A stretch of 64,000 nt of DNA from a beta proteobacterium AAP99 (GTDB lineage: Bacteria > Pseudomonadota > Gammaproteobacteria > Burkholderiales > Burkholderiaceae_C). Position numbers and translations under genes: made by a program. Shown here in pieces: positions 43,385 through 52,263 of this stretch (the stretch's first letter is position 1; every line of letters starts with the position of its first letter). The notes under the pieces are model-generated. The model did no database searches. It was not told the DNA's origin and saw only the letters and a list, made by a program, of their open reading frames with translations. Location: assembly GCA_001295775.1 (NCBI GenBank), contig LJIA01000005.1, forward strand, positions 354,384 to 418,383. The letters are read 5' to 3'.

Positions 43385-45082
43385 ATGAACAAGCCTTGGC
43401 TGAGCCAGTACCCCAAGGGCGTGCCGGAAACGGTCGACATCAATCAATACAGCTCGCTGCAGCATCTGATGGAAGAGGCCTTCCAGCGCTATGCGGACCG
43501 CCCAGCGTACGAGTGCATGGGCAAGCAGTTGAGCTTTGCGGACATCGACGCGCTTTCGAAGCAGCTGGGTGGCTACTTCCAGAGCCTGGGCTTTGCGCGC
43601 GGCGACCGCATTGCGGTGATGATGCCGAACGTGCTGCAGTACCCGATTGCGCTGGCCGCCATCATCCGCGCCGGCTACATCGTGGTGAACGTGAACCCGC
43701 TGTACACCCCGCGCGAACTGGAGCACCAGCTCAATGACAGCGGCGCCAAGGCGATCGTGATCCTGGAGAACTTTGCGCACACGCTCGCCCAGGTCATCGA
43801 CAAGACACCCTGCCGCACGGTCATCATGGCGCGCATGGGCGACCTGCTCGGCGGCCTGAAGGGCGTGATCGTCAACGCGGTCGTGAAGTACGTGAAGAAG
43901 ATGGTGCCAGCCTATGCCATGCCAGGCAACGTGAAGGTGGTGCCCTACCCCGCGGCGCTGGCGGCTGGCGCGGCCACCAAGCTCAGCCGCGTGGAGCTGA
44001 GCCACAACGACGTGGCCTTCCTGCAGTACACAGGTGGCACCACGGGCGTGTCCAAGGGCGCGATCCTGCTGCACAAGACCCTGATCGCCAATCTGCTGGC
44101 CTGCGAAGCCTGGATGAATCCGGGCATCCACAAGCAGGGCCGCATCGACCAGCCGGTGTTCATCTGCGCGCTGCCGATGTATCACGTGTTCTCGCTGGTC
44201 TCGGGCGTGCTGCTCGCCATGCGCACCGGCGGCATGAACATCCTGATCCCCAACCCGCGCGACATTCCGGGCCTGATCAAGACGCTCACCGGCCGCGTGT
44301 TCCACATCTTTCCGGCGGTGAACACCCTGTTCAACGCACTGGCCAACAACGCCGAGTTTGCCAAGCTGAACTTCAGCGGCCTGCGCATCAGCGTGGGCGG
44401 CGGCATGCAGGTGCAGGAGGCTGTGGCCAAGAAGTGGCTGGCCACCACCGGCTGCCCGATCGTGGAAGGCTACGGCCTGTCGGAGACCGCCGCCGCCGTG
44501 ACCTGCAACCCGACCGACAACGACGCCTACACCGGCACCATCGGCCTGCCTTTGCCGAGCGTGGATATCAAGCTGATCAATGACCAGGGCGCCGAAGTGC
44601 CCATGGGCGAGCGCGGAGAAATCGCGATCCGCGGTACGACGGTCATGGCCGGCTACTGGAACCGCCCGGACGAGACCGCCAAGGTCATGACGCCGGACGG
44701 CTTCTTCAAGAGCGGCGACGTCGGTGTGATCGACGAGCGCGGCTACATCAAGATCGTGGACCGCATCAAGGACATGATCCTCGTGAGCGGCTTCAACGTG
44801 TATCCCAACGAAGTAGAAGGCGTGCTGGTCATGCACCCCGGTGTGCTGGAGTGCGCGGTGATCGGTGTGCCCGACAAGGCCAGCGGCGAGGCGGTCAAGG
44901 CCTTCGTGGTCAAGAAGGACCCGGCGCTTACCGAGGCCGAGCTCAAGAAGTTCTGCGAGGAACAGCTCACCGGCTACAAGAAGCCCAAGTTCATCGAGTT
45001 CCGTGCCGAGCTGCCCAAGACGCCCGTGGGCAAGATCCTGCGCCGCGAACTGCGCGACGCCGAGCTCAAGAAGGGCGCATGA
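43385..45082 (+). CDS. fadD: Long-chain fatty acid-CoA ligase (FadD-type), first copy
   Basis: A 565-residue AMP-forming ligase that activates fatty acids to acyl-CoA. The N-terminus (KPWLSQYPKGVPETVDINQY) is FadD-like. Adenylation motifs are YTGGTTGVSKGA (about residues 213-224), EGYGLSETAA and the late GDVGVIDERGYIKIVDRIKDMI; the C-terminal Lys is in PVGKILRRELR. A ribosome site GGAGGG precedes ATG 43385. The DUF2314 gene overlaps its stop. A second ligase is at 54656-56389. Confidence 0.92.
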   Translation: MNKPWLSQYPKGVPETVDINQYSSLQHLMEEAFQRYADRPAYECMGKQLSFADIDALSKQLGGYFQSLGFARGDRIAVMMPNVLQYPIALAAIIRAGYIVVNVNPLYTPRELEHQLNDSGAKAIVILENFAHTLAQVIDKTPCRTVIMARMGDLLGGLKGVIVNAVVKYVKKMVPAYAMPGNVKVVPYPAALAAGAATKLSRVELSHNDVAFLQYTGGTTGVSKGAILLHKTLIANLLACEAWMNPGIHKQGRIDQPVFICALPMYHVFSLVSGVLLAMRTGGMNILIPNPRDIPGLIKTLTGRVFHIFPAVNTLFNALANNAEFAKLNFSGLRISVGGGMQVQEAVAKKWLATTGCPIVEGYGLSETAAAVTCNPTDNDAYTGTIGLPLPSVDIKLINDQGAEVPMGERGEIAIRGTTVMAGYWNRPDETAKVMTPDGFFKSGDVGVIDERGYIKIVDRIKDMILVSGFNVYPNEVEGVLVMHPGVLECAVIGVPDKASGEAVKAFVVKKDPALTEAELKKFCEEQLTGYKKPKFIEFRAELPKTPVGKILRRELRDAELKKGA

Positions 45083-45606
45083 AGCAGCGGCTTGAGCGCC
45101 TCGGCTTGCGCGCGGCGCTTGCTGCGACTGCCGCGGCGCTGCTGCTGACCGCCTGCCAGAAGAGCAGCGAGGCGCCCGAGCCGCCGCGCGCGGGCGTCAC
45201 GCACGACGCGGCGATGGACAAGGCCATCGCCCAGGCGCGCAGCACGCTCGATGAGTTTCTCAAGCGAGTGCAAAGCCCGCCGCCCGGCGCGAGCGGCTTT
45301 GCCGTCAAGGTGGGCGTGCGCGAAGGCCAGACCACCGAGTACCTGTGGATCAACCGCCTCACCTGGACGGGGGATCAATTCAGCGGCTTGGTGATGGACC
45401 CGCCGCAGGCGGTCAAGGCCGTCAAGCAGGGCCAGAATCTGGCCTTCGTGCGCGCCGACATCGTCGATTGGAGCTACCAGTTCCTGCGCGAGGGCCGCAC
45501 CGTGGGCAATTTCACGCTGTGCGCCCTGCTCACCCGCGAGCCGCCCGCCAAGGCGGCAGAGCTGCGCGAGCGCTTCGGGCTGGACTGCCGGTTTCTTGCA
45601 GACTAA
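45079..45606 (+). CDS. DUF2314 lipoprotein
   Basis: A 175-residue protein with a signal peptide ending LLLTAC, a good lipobox with Cys26. The mature part has the DUF2314 pattern: MDKAIAQARSTLDEFLKRV, FAVKVGVREG, EYLWINRLTW and VVDWSY-like ADIVDWSYQFLREG. Function unknown. Its ATG overlaps the stop of the acyl-CoA ligase, so the two are translated together. It probably sits in the cell envelope. Confidence 0.85.
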   Translation: MKQRLERLGLRAALAATAAALLLTACQKSSEAPEPPRAGVTHDAAMDKAIAQARSTLDEFLKRVQSPPPGASGFAVKVGVREGQTTEYLWINRLTWTGDQFSGLVMDPPQAVKAVKQGQNLAFVRADIVDWSYQFLREGRTVGNFTLCALLTREPPAKAAELRERFGLDCRFLAD

Positions 45607-45874
45607 GCACGTCTGGCCCATGTTTTCGCCCGCCACGGGTGCCTGAGCGCCAGACAAATGCAATGTTTGCCACAGTTGATTAGGCGAAACCCGCGCGCTT
45701 GACTAAACTGTAGCGGCTCGTCATTCATCAGATCGTCCGGCAAGACCTCTCTACTGGCTTGATCACTTCGCGTGTCCCTGGCCTCGGTTGACTCTCCACG
45801 GTGTTCTTTTGTGTGTCCGTGCACTGCGATGGCATGTGCCACGCAGCACATCTGTAATTTGTGGAGTTAGTTTC

Positions 45875-46078
45875 ATGGCAACCGGTACCGTCAAGTGGTT
45901 CAACGAAAGTAAGGGTTTTGGCTTCATCGCTCCGGATGATGGCGGCAAGGATCTGTTCGCCCACTTCAGCGAGATCCAGACCTCAGGTTTCAAGACCCTG
46001 CAGGAAAACCAAAAGGTTGAATTCGAAGTCGTGCAAGGCCAGAAGGGCCCGCAGGCTTCCAAGATTCGCCCCATCTAA
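45875..46078 (+). CDS. Cold-shock domain protein (CspA family)
   Basis: A 67-residue single cold-shock domain: [32 protein letters not shown] contains both RNA-binding motifs (KGFGFI and LFAHF). Such proteins bind single-stranded RNA and melt mRNA structure. GGAG is ~10 bases before ATG 45875. The ~270 bases upstream hold no gene and would give a long leader as seen in many csp genes; I could not fix a promoter. infA follows 63 bases downstream. Confidence 0.95.
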   Translation: MATGTVKWFNESKGFGFIAPDDGGKDLFAHFSEIQTSGFKTLQENQKVEFEVVQGQKGPQASKIRPI

Positions 46079-46141
46079 GGCATACGGATCGACCGCCATG
46101 CCGTTTCGGTGTGGCGCAACATCCAAGAGCAAAGCGAACGA

Positions 46142-46387
46142 ATGGCCAAGGAAGAATTGATTGAAATGCAGGGCGTGGTCGATGAGGTCCTGCCCGACTC
46201 GAAGTACCGCGTCACCCTGGAGAACGGCCACCAGCTGGTCGCCTACAGCGGAGGCAAGATGCGCAAGAACCACATCCGCATCCTCGCGGGCGACCGCGTT
46301 TCTCTCGAGCTCTCGCCTTACGACCTGACCAAGGGCCGGATCATGTACCGGCACCTGCCGGGCCGTCCGCCCATGACGCCTCGCTGA
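46142..46387 (+). CDS. infA: Translation initiation factor IF-1
   Basis: An 81-residue S1-type OB-fold protein: [24 protein letters not shown] and [31 protein letters not shown] are the canonical IF-1 segments. IF-1 binds the 30S A site during initiation. ATG 46142 is chosen from the conserved start. The C-terminus ([14 protein letters not shown]) is longer than in the 72-residue type, as in the second infA paralog of many Betaproteobacteria. A terminator follows. Confidence 0.95.
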   Translation: MAKEELIEMQGVVDEVLPDSKYRVTLENGHQLVAYSGGKMRKNHIRILAGDRVSLELSPYDLTKGRIMYRHLPGRPPMTPR

Positions 46388-46404
46388 GCGCTCGCGCCAA
46401 AGAC

Positions 46405-46434
46405 AAAGGCCCTCCTCGGAGGGCCTTTTCTTTT
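46405..46434 (+). terminator. Rho-independent terminator after infA
   Basis: AAAGGCCCTC pairs with GAGGGCCTTT over a CTCG loop and is followed by TTTTCTTTT. It is 18 bases past the infA stop and is the strongest terminator in the window. Confidence 0.85.
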
Positions 46435-46486
46435 GTGCCGCCTCCGAGGGCTCTTGCTTTTGCGGCACGCGGCGGCTGCCAACAGG

Positions 46487-46555
46487 CCTTTGCGCTTGTC
46501 CGGCGGGGCTTTCCAGCCATTTTGGCCTGAAGAATGGCTCTGGGAGCCATTCTTC
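46487..46555. repeat. Half copy of the REPIN/MITE family with an attached hairpin
   Basis: CCTTTGCGCTTGTCCGG, GGCTTTCCAGCC and ATTTTGGCCTGAAGAA match the left half of the 136-bp element. Its end is the left arm of a perfect 12-bp hairpin, GAAGAATGGCTC (46529-46540), loop TGG, complement (46544-46555). The hairpin lies 15 bases past the S9 peptidase stop. Confidence 0.65.
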
Positions 46556-46570
46556 ACTTCGGCATCCGGG

Positions 46571-49012
46571 CTACTTGGCCGCCTTCACGTAACGCTCCAG
46601 CCAGTTGTTGGTCTCCCAGAGCATGTGCAGGATGGACTCGCGCGCCCGGTAGCCGTGGTCCTCGTTGGGCAGCATCACCAGGCGGGTGGTGCCGCCCAGA
46701 CCGCGCACGGCCTGGTACAGGCGCTCGCTCTGGATCGGGAAGGTGCCGGAATTGCTGTCGTTCTCGCCATGGATGAGCAGCAGCGCATCCTTGATCTTGT
46801 CGGCGTTGTTGAAGGCGCTCATGGCGGCGTAGGTCTCCGGCGCCTTCCAGAACGTACGCTCCTCACCCTGGAAGCCGAAGGGCGTTAGGGTGCGGTTGTA
46901 CGCGCCGCTGCGAGCGATGCCGGCCTTGAACAGGCGCGTGTGCGCCAGCAGGTTGGCCGTCATGAAGGCGCCATAGCTGTGGCCGCCCACGGCGATACGG
47001 TTGCGGTCCGCCACGCCACGCCGCACGATCTCGTCGACCGCCGCCTCGGCGCTGGCCACGAGCTGCTGCACGTAGGTGTCGTTGGGTTCCTTGCCGCCCT
47101 CGCCGATGATCGGCATGGCGGGGTCATCCAGCACGCCGTAGCCCATCGCCAGAAAGGCGGCCGGGCCGCTGGCGCTGATGCGATTGAACTCGTAGGGCGA
47201 GCCGCGGGTCTGTGCCGCGGCCTGCGCCGTCTTGAACTCCTGAGGGTAAGCCCAGAGGATGAAGGGCAGCGGGCCGTCGCGCTTGGCGTCGTAGCCGGGC
47301 GGCAGCATGAGATTGGCCGTGAGCTCGATGCCGTCCTTGCGCTTGTAGCGGATCAGCTCCTTGCTCACGCCCTTGAACTGCGGCAGCGGATGGGCAAACT
47401 GCGTCAGCGCGGTGAGTTGGCTGCGCTCGGGCTTGCTGAGATCTCGCACGAAGAAGTTGGGCGGCTCGGTCTGCGTCTCTCGGCGCGTGAGCAGGCGCTG
47501 GCCGCGTTCGTCGAGTACGGCGATCGAGTTCTCGTAGACCTCGCCCTGTGCGCGCCACAGGCGCGTGGCCTTCTTCGCGGCGATGTCGTAGCGATCGACG
47601 AAGGGGCGATCTCCCTGTGCAGAGGCACCCTCGCCATCCAGGTAGATGGCGCGCTGTGCGCCCGGCGCGAACAGGAGCACGCTGCGGCCGAAGCGGTTCA
47701 GTGTCATGACCGGCGAGCCCGGGTTGGCGTAGCGGTCTTCGGTCTTGAAGCTGAAGTGCTGCACGGGCGCCTTGCCGGGCGCATCCGGCGCGATCTCCCA
47801 GAGCACCACATCGCGCGTGCGATACCAGAGCTCAGTGAGCAGCGCGGTCTGGCCATCGCCCCAGGTCACGCCGCCGATGCGCGTCTTCACGCGCGCGAGT
47901 TCCTGCGGCGCGTCCTTGAAGGGGTAGGCCTGCTGATACAGGGCATCACGCTGCTCGGCCGGCTTGAAGGGGTCACCACCATCCAGGGCCTGGGCCCAGC
48001 TCAGCGTCGCAGGAACGTCGGCACGCCAGGTGATGTCGCGCGGGCCTTCGGGTACGGCATCAAATGAGGGCGGCAAACCTTCGCGTACGGGGAGATTCGC
48101 GACGGTATGGATCAGCTCGCCGCGCAGATTCCAGACCTCGGCCCGGCGGCCGAACATCGACACCGGCACCAGGTACGAGTACGGCTTCGTGATGGCATTC
48201 ACCAGCAGCCACTGCCCATCGGGCGAAGCACTCACGCCGCGCATCACCAGGGGCTTGCCGATCAGCGTGGTCTGCCCGTCCAGCCCGACGCGGGCGATCT
48301 GCGCCGTGGCGAAGTAGTCGAAGCGCGCTTCGTCGTAGGGCGTGCGCAGCAGGTCCTGGAAGGTTCGGATGGCCTGCTGGCCACGGCCGGTGGCCGTTGC
48401 ATCCTGCACGTTCGGGCCGGCCGGAGCACGTGGCGGCTGCGGCTCGCTCACTCCGGGCACGCGCAGGGTGACGAGCAGTGCATCGTTGCCCAGCCAGTTG
48501 AAGCCGCGCCCCATCACGGCGTTCAGCGGCGAGCTGCTCAGGCGTCGGGCCTTGGCGCTGGCCACTTCGGCAACCCAGAGCTCGACCGCCTCGCCCGTGT
48601 TGCGCGTGAAGGCCAGATGCTTGCCGTCTGGCGAGAAGCCGGTATCCGCAATGCGCGCCGGACTGGGCAGATCCGTCACGCGGCGCGGCGTGGGCGCATC
48701 CACCGTCATGAAGGCCAGGCCGGTGCCGAAGCTGAAGCGGCTGGATGCAAAGGCGCGCGGATTGATGCGCAGGCCCGCCAGACGCGCCTCGGGCGCAGCC
48801 ACTTCATCGATGGAGGGCAGCGCGGGTGTGTCGATCAGCGCCATCGTCCGTCGATCCGGCCCGAGCTGAACCTGCGGAGGCCGCGGCTGATCGACCACGG
48901 CTTTCAGCGGTGCCGGGGGCTCCATGTAGCGCTGCGCGTTCTGCGCTTCGGCGCCGGGCGCGACAAGCAGTGCGCCATTGACCAGCGTCATCAACAAGAC
49001 CTTCCTCATCAT
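46571..49012 (-). CDS. S9D-type prolyl oligopeptidase-family peptidase (glutamyl endopeptidase-like)
   Basis: An 813-residue secreted peptidase. A Sec signal (MMRKVLLMTLVNGALLVAPGAEAQ) is followed by a beta-propeller part and a C-terminal alpha/beta hydrolase domain. The triad is Ser in GGHSYGAFMTANLLAHT, Asp in GENDSNSGTFP and His in LPNEDHGY. The SGAYNRTLTPFGFQGEERTFW block is characteristic of the glutamyl endopeptidase branch known from plant chloroplasts. GGAGGG lies just before the tandem ATGs at 49012 and 49009. The frame remains open to 50071, but that would cross a terminator and the TRAP gene, so I reject it. Confidence 0.88.
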   Translation of the reverse strand: MMRKVLLMTLVNGALLVAPGAEAQNAQRYMEPPAPLKAVVDQPRPPQVQLGPDRRTMALIDTPALPSIDEVAAPEARLAGLRINPRAFASSRFSFGTGLAFMTVDAPTPRRVTDLPSPARIADTGFSPDGKHLAFTRNTGEAVELWVAEVASAKARRLSSSPLNAVMGRGFNWLGNDALLVTLRVPGVSEPQPPRAPAGPNVQDATATGRGQQAIRTFQDLLRTPYDEARFDYFATAQIARVGLDGQTTLIGKPLVMRGVSASPDGQWLLVNAITKPYSYLVPVSMFGRRAEVWNLRGELIHTVANLPVREGLPPSFDAVPEGPRDITWRADVPATLSWAQALDGGDPFKPAEQRDALYQQAYPFKDAPQELARVKTRIGGVTWGDGQTALLTELWYRTRDVVLWEIAPDAPGKAPVQHFSFKTEDRYANPGSPVMTLNRFGRSVLLFAPGAQRAIYLDGEGASAQGDRPFVDRYDIAAKKATRLWRAQGEVYENSIAVLDERGQRLLTRRETQTEPPNFFVRDLSKPERSQLTALTQFAHPLPQFKGVSKELIRYKRKDGIELTANLMLPPGYDAKRDGPLPFILWAYPQEFKTAQAAAQTRGSPYEFNRISASGPAAFLAMGYGVLDDPAMPIIGEGGKEPNDTYVQQLVASAEAAVDEIVRRGVADRNRIAVGGHSYGAFMTANLLAHTRLFKAGIARSGAYNRTLTPFGFQGEERTFWKAPETYAAMSAFNNADKIKDALLLIHGENDSNSGTFPIQSERLYQAVRGLGGTTRLVMLPNEDHGYRARESILHMLWETNNWLERYVKAAK

Positions 49013-49084
49013 TCCCTCCAAAGTGGCCCTGCGCGGCTCGTGACTGCGCGGGCGAAGCGGCGAAGATACTGCGCGGACTGAGCA

Positions 49085-49114
49085 AAATGAAAAGGCCCCG
49101 CACTGGCGGGGCCT
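49085..49114 (-). terminator. Terminator of the TRAP dctQM transcript
   Basis: AGGCCCCGC and GCGGGGCCT form a 9-bp stem with a 4-nt loop at 49093-49114; on the minus strand TTTTCATTTTG follows. It lies 21 bases past the DctM stop. Confidence 0.8.
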
Positions 49115-49134
49115 CGAGCACAGCTGCGTCGGCA

Positions 49135-51537
49135 CTACTGGCGATACAGCACGGTCGGCAACCACATGCCAATGCCCGGGAACACGTAAAGCAGCACCAG
49201 CGCGAGCACCTGGATGCCCATGAAGGGCAGCATGCCGGCAAAGATCTGGTTCAGCGTCACGTGCGGCGGCGACACCCCCTTCAGATAGAACGCTGCCATG
49301 GCCACCGGCGGGCTCAGGAAGGCGGTCTGCAGATTGAGCGCCACGAGCAGGCCGAAGAACAGCGGGTCCACGCCGAAGTTGTCGAGCAAGGGGATGAAGA
49401 TGGGCATGAAGATCACGATGATCTCTGTCCACTCCAGCGGCCAGCCGAGCAGGAAGATGATGACCTGACTCAGCACGAGGAATTCGATCTTGGTCAGACC
49501 CAGGCTCATGACCCAGTTCTCGATCAACTCCTGCCCGCCGAGCAGCGCAAAGGCGGCCGAGAAGATGCTGGAACCCACAAACAGCCAGCAGACCATGGCG
49601 CTGGTCTTGCCGGTCAGCATCACGGACTCCGACACAGCCGGCGTCAGACGCACCTGGCGCAGCGCCATCACGCACCAGACCACAGTCGTCACGGCGCTGA
49701 TCACGCCAAGCAGCTTGGGCACCGGCACGGCAGTGATCTCCAGCTTGATCAGGATGGTCCAGACCACGACGCTGCCGATCAGGGCCCAGAAGGGTGCCCA
49801 GGTCTTGGCGATCATTCGGGCTTCTTCGGCCGGCTTCTGCACCAGCATGTAGGCTGCTGCGAGCGCAAAGCCGCCGAACGCGCCGACGGCTGCGGCTTCG
49901 GTGGGCGTGGCCAGGCCAAAGACGATCGTTCCCAGTACGGCGAGGATCATCACCGCCAGCGGGAAGAAGCTGCCCAACAGCATCTTGAAGATCTCGAGCC
50001 GCGCCCAGGACAGCACGCCGTACAGCAGCGTCAGCAGCACGGCGAGCACGCCGACAAACACCCAGAACCACTTGGGTGCGGGCTGCCGCGGCGGCTCCGC
50101 AGCCTTCGCCGCGCCGCTGCCTTGCTTGCTTGCAGAGGCGCCTGCCGCCGGGGGCTCAGCCAGACCCGAGCCGCTGGCTGCGGGCGGTTCCTGCACGCCG
50201 GAGGCGGCGGGCTCTTTCAGCGCACCAGGCGGCTCGGCCAGACCGGAAGCGGGTTCCTTGAGTGCACCTGGAGGCTCAGCGAGGCCAGACGCCGGCTCTT
50301 TCAGCGCACCCGCAGGCTCGCTCAGGCCGCTGGCGGGTTCCTTCGGCGCGCTTGGGGGTTCGGACAAGCCGCTCGAAGGCTCCTTGAGCGCGCCGGGGGG
50401 CTCAGCCAGCCCGCTGCTGCCCTTGGGTTCGGACAGCCCGCCGCCCGCGGCACCCGGAGGCTCCGCCAGGCCCGAGGCGCTCGCGCCCGGGGGCTCGGCG
50501 AGGCCACCGCTTGATGCGGCAGCGCCCGCCATCTGGCTGCCGCTGCCGGCGAGCTTGGCTTCCATCTCGGCGGCATGGGAGTCCGGGTCCGTGACCACGC
50601 GCCAGGTGATGCCCAGCACCAATACTGCAGCGAGCAGGGGCAGCAGGGCCACGCTCAGTTGCTTCATCACGTCGACACGACTGACGCCTGCGGCACGCTG
50701 ACCCGAAATCGCCTTGAGCAGGCCCGGCAATGCCTTGCCCTGCTTGCCGCTCGCGAGCTTGTCCAGCACGGGCGACAAGGTCACCTTGCGCTCGGCCTCT
50801 GGCAGGGGCGGCATCAGGTTCGGCTTGATCTTGGCCAGGATGATCACGTAGAGCACGTACAGGCCGGCCAGCATCAGGCCGGGGAAGAAGGCTCCGGCGT
50901 AGAGTTGCACCACGGACACGCCCGCCGTTGCACCATAGACGATCAGCATCACCGACGGAGGGATCAGGATGCCCAGGCAGCCGCCGGCAGTGATCGCGCC
51001 CGCCGAGACCTGCACGCTGTAGCCGGCACGCAGCATCGCCGGGAAGGCCAGCAGGCCCATGAGCGTCACCACCGCGCCAACGATGCCGGTGGCGGTCGCG
51101 AACACGGCACACGTGAACAGCGTGGCCACCGCAAGCGAGCCCGGCACGCGGGCCAGCGACAGGTGCAGGCTCTTGAAGAGCTTTTCGATCAGGTTGGCGC
51201 GCTCGACCAGATAGCCCATGAACACGAACAGCGGGATGCTGATCAGCACGTCATTGGTCATGACGGCATAGGCCCGCTGCACCATCAGATTCAGGGTCTG
51301 ATTGATGGCGCCTTCAACACTCTGCCCGCCGGTGTGGAAGGCAAAGTAGGCAAAGATCATCCCCATGCCCATCAGCGTGAACGCGGTGGGAAAGCCCAGC
51401 ATGATGGCCACAACCACGAGCGCCAGCATGAGCAGCCCGAAGTGGCCATTGGTCATGGCAGTCCAGGGCATGAAGATCACCACGGCACCCACGATCAGTG
51501 CCATCAGCGAGAAGCCGAACCAGAGTTCCTTGCGCAT
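49135..51537 (-). CDS. TRAP transporter large permease DctM with Pro/Glu-rich repeat insertion
   Basis: An 800-residue DctM-type permease that moves organic acids with Na+ or H+, together with DctP and DctQ. The N-terminal half (residues 1-330) and C-terminal third (about 490-800) carry the usual membrane segments, including GGCLGILIPPSVMLIVYG and GWPLEWTEIIVIFMPIFIPLL. Between them, residues ~343-467 are a tandem repeat of about ten units with core GLAEPPGALKEP. Normal DctM proteins are ~430 residues, some ~600. The insertion is in frame and flanked by membrane helices. It overlaps nothing and follows dctQ by 3 bases. Confidence 0.88.
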   Translation of the reverse strand: MRKELWFGFSLMALIVGAVVIFMPWTAMTNGHFGLLMLALVVVAIMLGFPTAFTLMGMGMIFAYFAFHTGGQSVEGAINQTLNLMVQRAYAVMTNDVLISIPLFVFMGYLVERANLIEKLFKSLHLSLARVPGSLAVATLFTCAVFATATGIVGAVVTLMGLLAFPAMLRAGYSVQVSAGAITAGGCLGILIPPSVMLIVYGATAGVSVVQLYAGAFFPGLMLAGLYVLYVIILAKIKPNLMPPLPEAERKVTLSPVLDKLASGKQGKALPGLLKAISGQRAAGVSRVDVMKQLSVALLPLLAAVLVLGITWRVVTDPDSHAAEMEAKLAGSGSQMAGAAASSGGLAEPPGASASGLAEPPGAAGGGLSEPKGSSGLAEPPGALKEPSSGLSEPPSAPKEPASGLSEPAGALKEPASGLAEPPGALKEPASGLAEPPGALKEPAASGVQEPPAASGSGLAEPPAAGASASKQGSGAAKAAEPPRQPAPKWFWVFVGVLAVLLTLLYGVLSWARLEIFKMLLGSFFPLAVMILAVLGTIVFGLATPTEAAAVGAFGGFALAAAYMLVQKPAEEARMIAKTWAPFWALIGSVVVWTILIKLEITAVPVPKLLGVISAVTTVVWCVMALRQVRLTPAVSESVMLTGKTSAMVCWLFVGSSIFSAAFALLGGQELIENWVMSLGLTKIEFLVLSQVIIFLLGWPLEWTEIIVIFMPIFIPLLDNFGVDPLFFGLLVALNLQTAFLSPPVAMAAFYLKGVSPPHVTLNQIFAGMLPFMGIQVLALVLLYVFPGIGMWLPTVLYRQ
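50136..50511 (-). repeat. In-gene tandem repeat of ~42-bp units in dctM
   Basis: About ten units encode variants of SGLAEPPGALKEPA (14 residues). Central units (about 50190-50400) are nearly full length; outer units are shortened. Codon differences between units show they are not all recent copies. Confidence 0.85.
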
Positions 51538-51540
51538 GGA

Positions 51541-52140
51541 TCAGCCCCCCGTCTTGGTCTGGACGGGTGCATCGTCGGCATGCACCATGGCCTTGAGCTT
51601 GTCGACATCCACCTCTTCGACGTCCTGCTCGCGCGAAGGCCACTCGCCGTCGCGAAGGCAGATGATGCAGCGCACGATCTCCACGAAGCCCTGAAGTACC
51701 AGCAGCAGGCCAGCAAACGGGATGATGGTCTTGAAGGGGTAGATCGGCGGGCCGTCTGCCGTGATCGAGGAAGTTTCCTTGATCGCCCAGCTTTCGCCCG
51801 CGAACTTGTAGCCCGCCCAGACCAGCGCGATCACGCCTGGCATGAAGAACACGATGTAGAGCACCAGATCGATTGCGGCCTGGGTACGCGGCTGGAAGAA
51901 GCCGTAGAGCACGTCGCCCCGCACGTGTCCGCCTTTGGCCAGCGTGTATGCACCGGCCATCATGAACAGGGTGCCGTACAGCATGTAGCTGCCGTCAAAG
52001 GCCCAGCGGCCGGGGTTGTTGAAGATGTAGCGCGCACAGACCTCGTAGACGATCAGGCCGGTGAGCAGGACGATGACCCAGGAAAACAGCTGCCCGACCC
52101 ATGTGGATAAGCGGTCGATGGCCAGCAGAACGGATTGCAT
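51541..52140 (-). CDS. TRAP transporter small permease DctQ
   Basis: A 199-residue protein with four membrane segments and the DctQ features VYEVCARYIFNNPGRWAFD and GHVRGDVLYGFFQPRTQAAIDL. It pairs with DctM. ATG 52140 is chosen for AGGGG ~6 bases upstream; the frame runs open to 52185. The C-terminus is a charged tail (EEVDVDKLKAMVHAD). A terminator separates it from dctP upstream. Confidence 0.9.
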   Translation of the reverse strand: MQSVLLAIDRLSTWVGQLFSWVIVLLTGLIVYEVCARYIFNNPGRWAFDGSYMLYGTLFMMAGAYTLAKGGHVRGDVLYGFFQPRTQAAIDLVLYIVFFMPGVIALVWAGYKFAGESWAIKETSSITADGPPIYPFKTIIPFAGLLLVLQGFVEIVRCIICLRDGEWPSREQDVEEVDVDKLKAMVHADDAPVQTKTGG

Positions 52141-52186
52141 GCGAGCCCCTGAAGTGAATGTCGTGTTGTCGTTGTATAGCTTCAAA

Positions 52187-52225
52187 AATGAAAAAACTCA
52201 GCCCGCTCGTCGCGGGCTGAGTTTT
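52187..52225 (-). terminator. Strong hairpin terminator between dctP and dctQ
   Basis: AAAACTCAGCCCGC (52193-52206) pairs with 52212-52225 over a 5-nt loop (14-bp stem). On the minus strand it is followed by TTTTTTCATTTTT. It lies 39 bases after the DctP stop. It probably lets dctP be expressed more than dctQM by partial read-through. Confidence 0.8.
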
Positions 52226-52263
52226 GCTGCGCGGCCGCTACGTCCCGGATCCGCGCACCACCA

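Noticed and set aside
45607..45874. Promoter for the cold-shock gene (TTGACT at 45699)
   Set aside because: No acceptable -10 hexamer lies 16-18 bases downstream; the long leader is noted but the promoter is not called.
49013..50071. N-terminal extension of the S9 peptidase to 1166 residues
   Set aside because: The extension would cross a terminator hairpin and lie antisense-frame to dctM on the same strand. A signal peptide with ribosome site at 49012 explains the real start.
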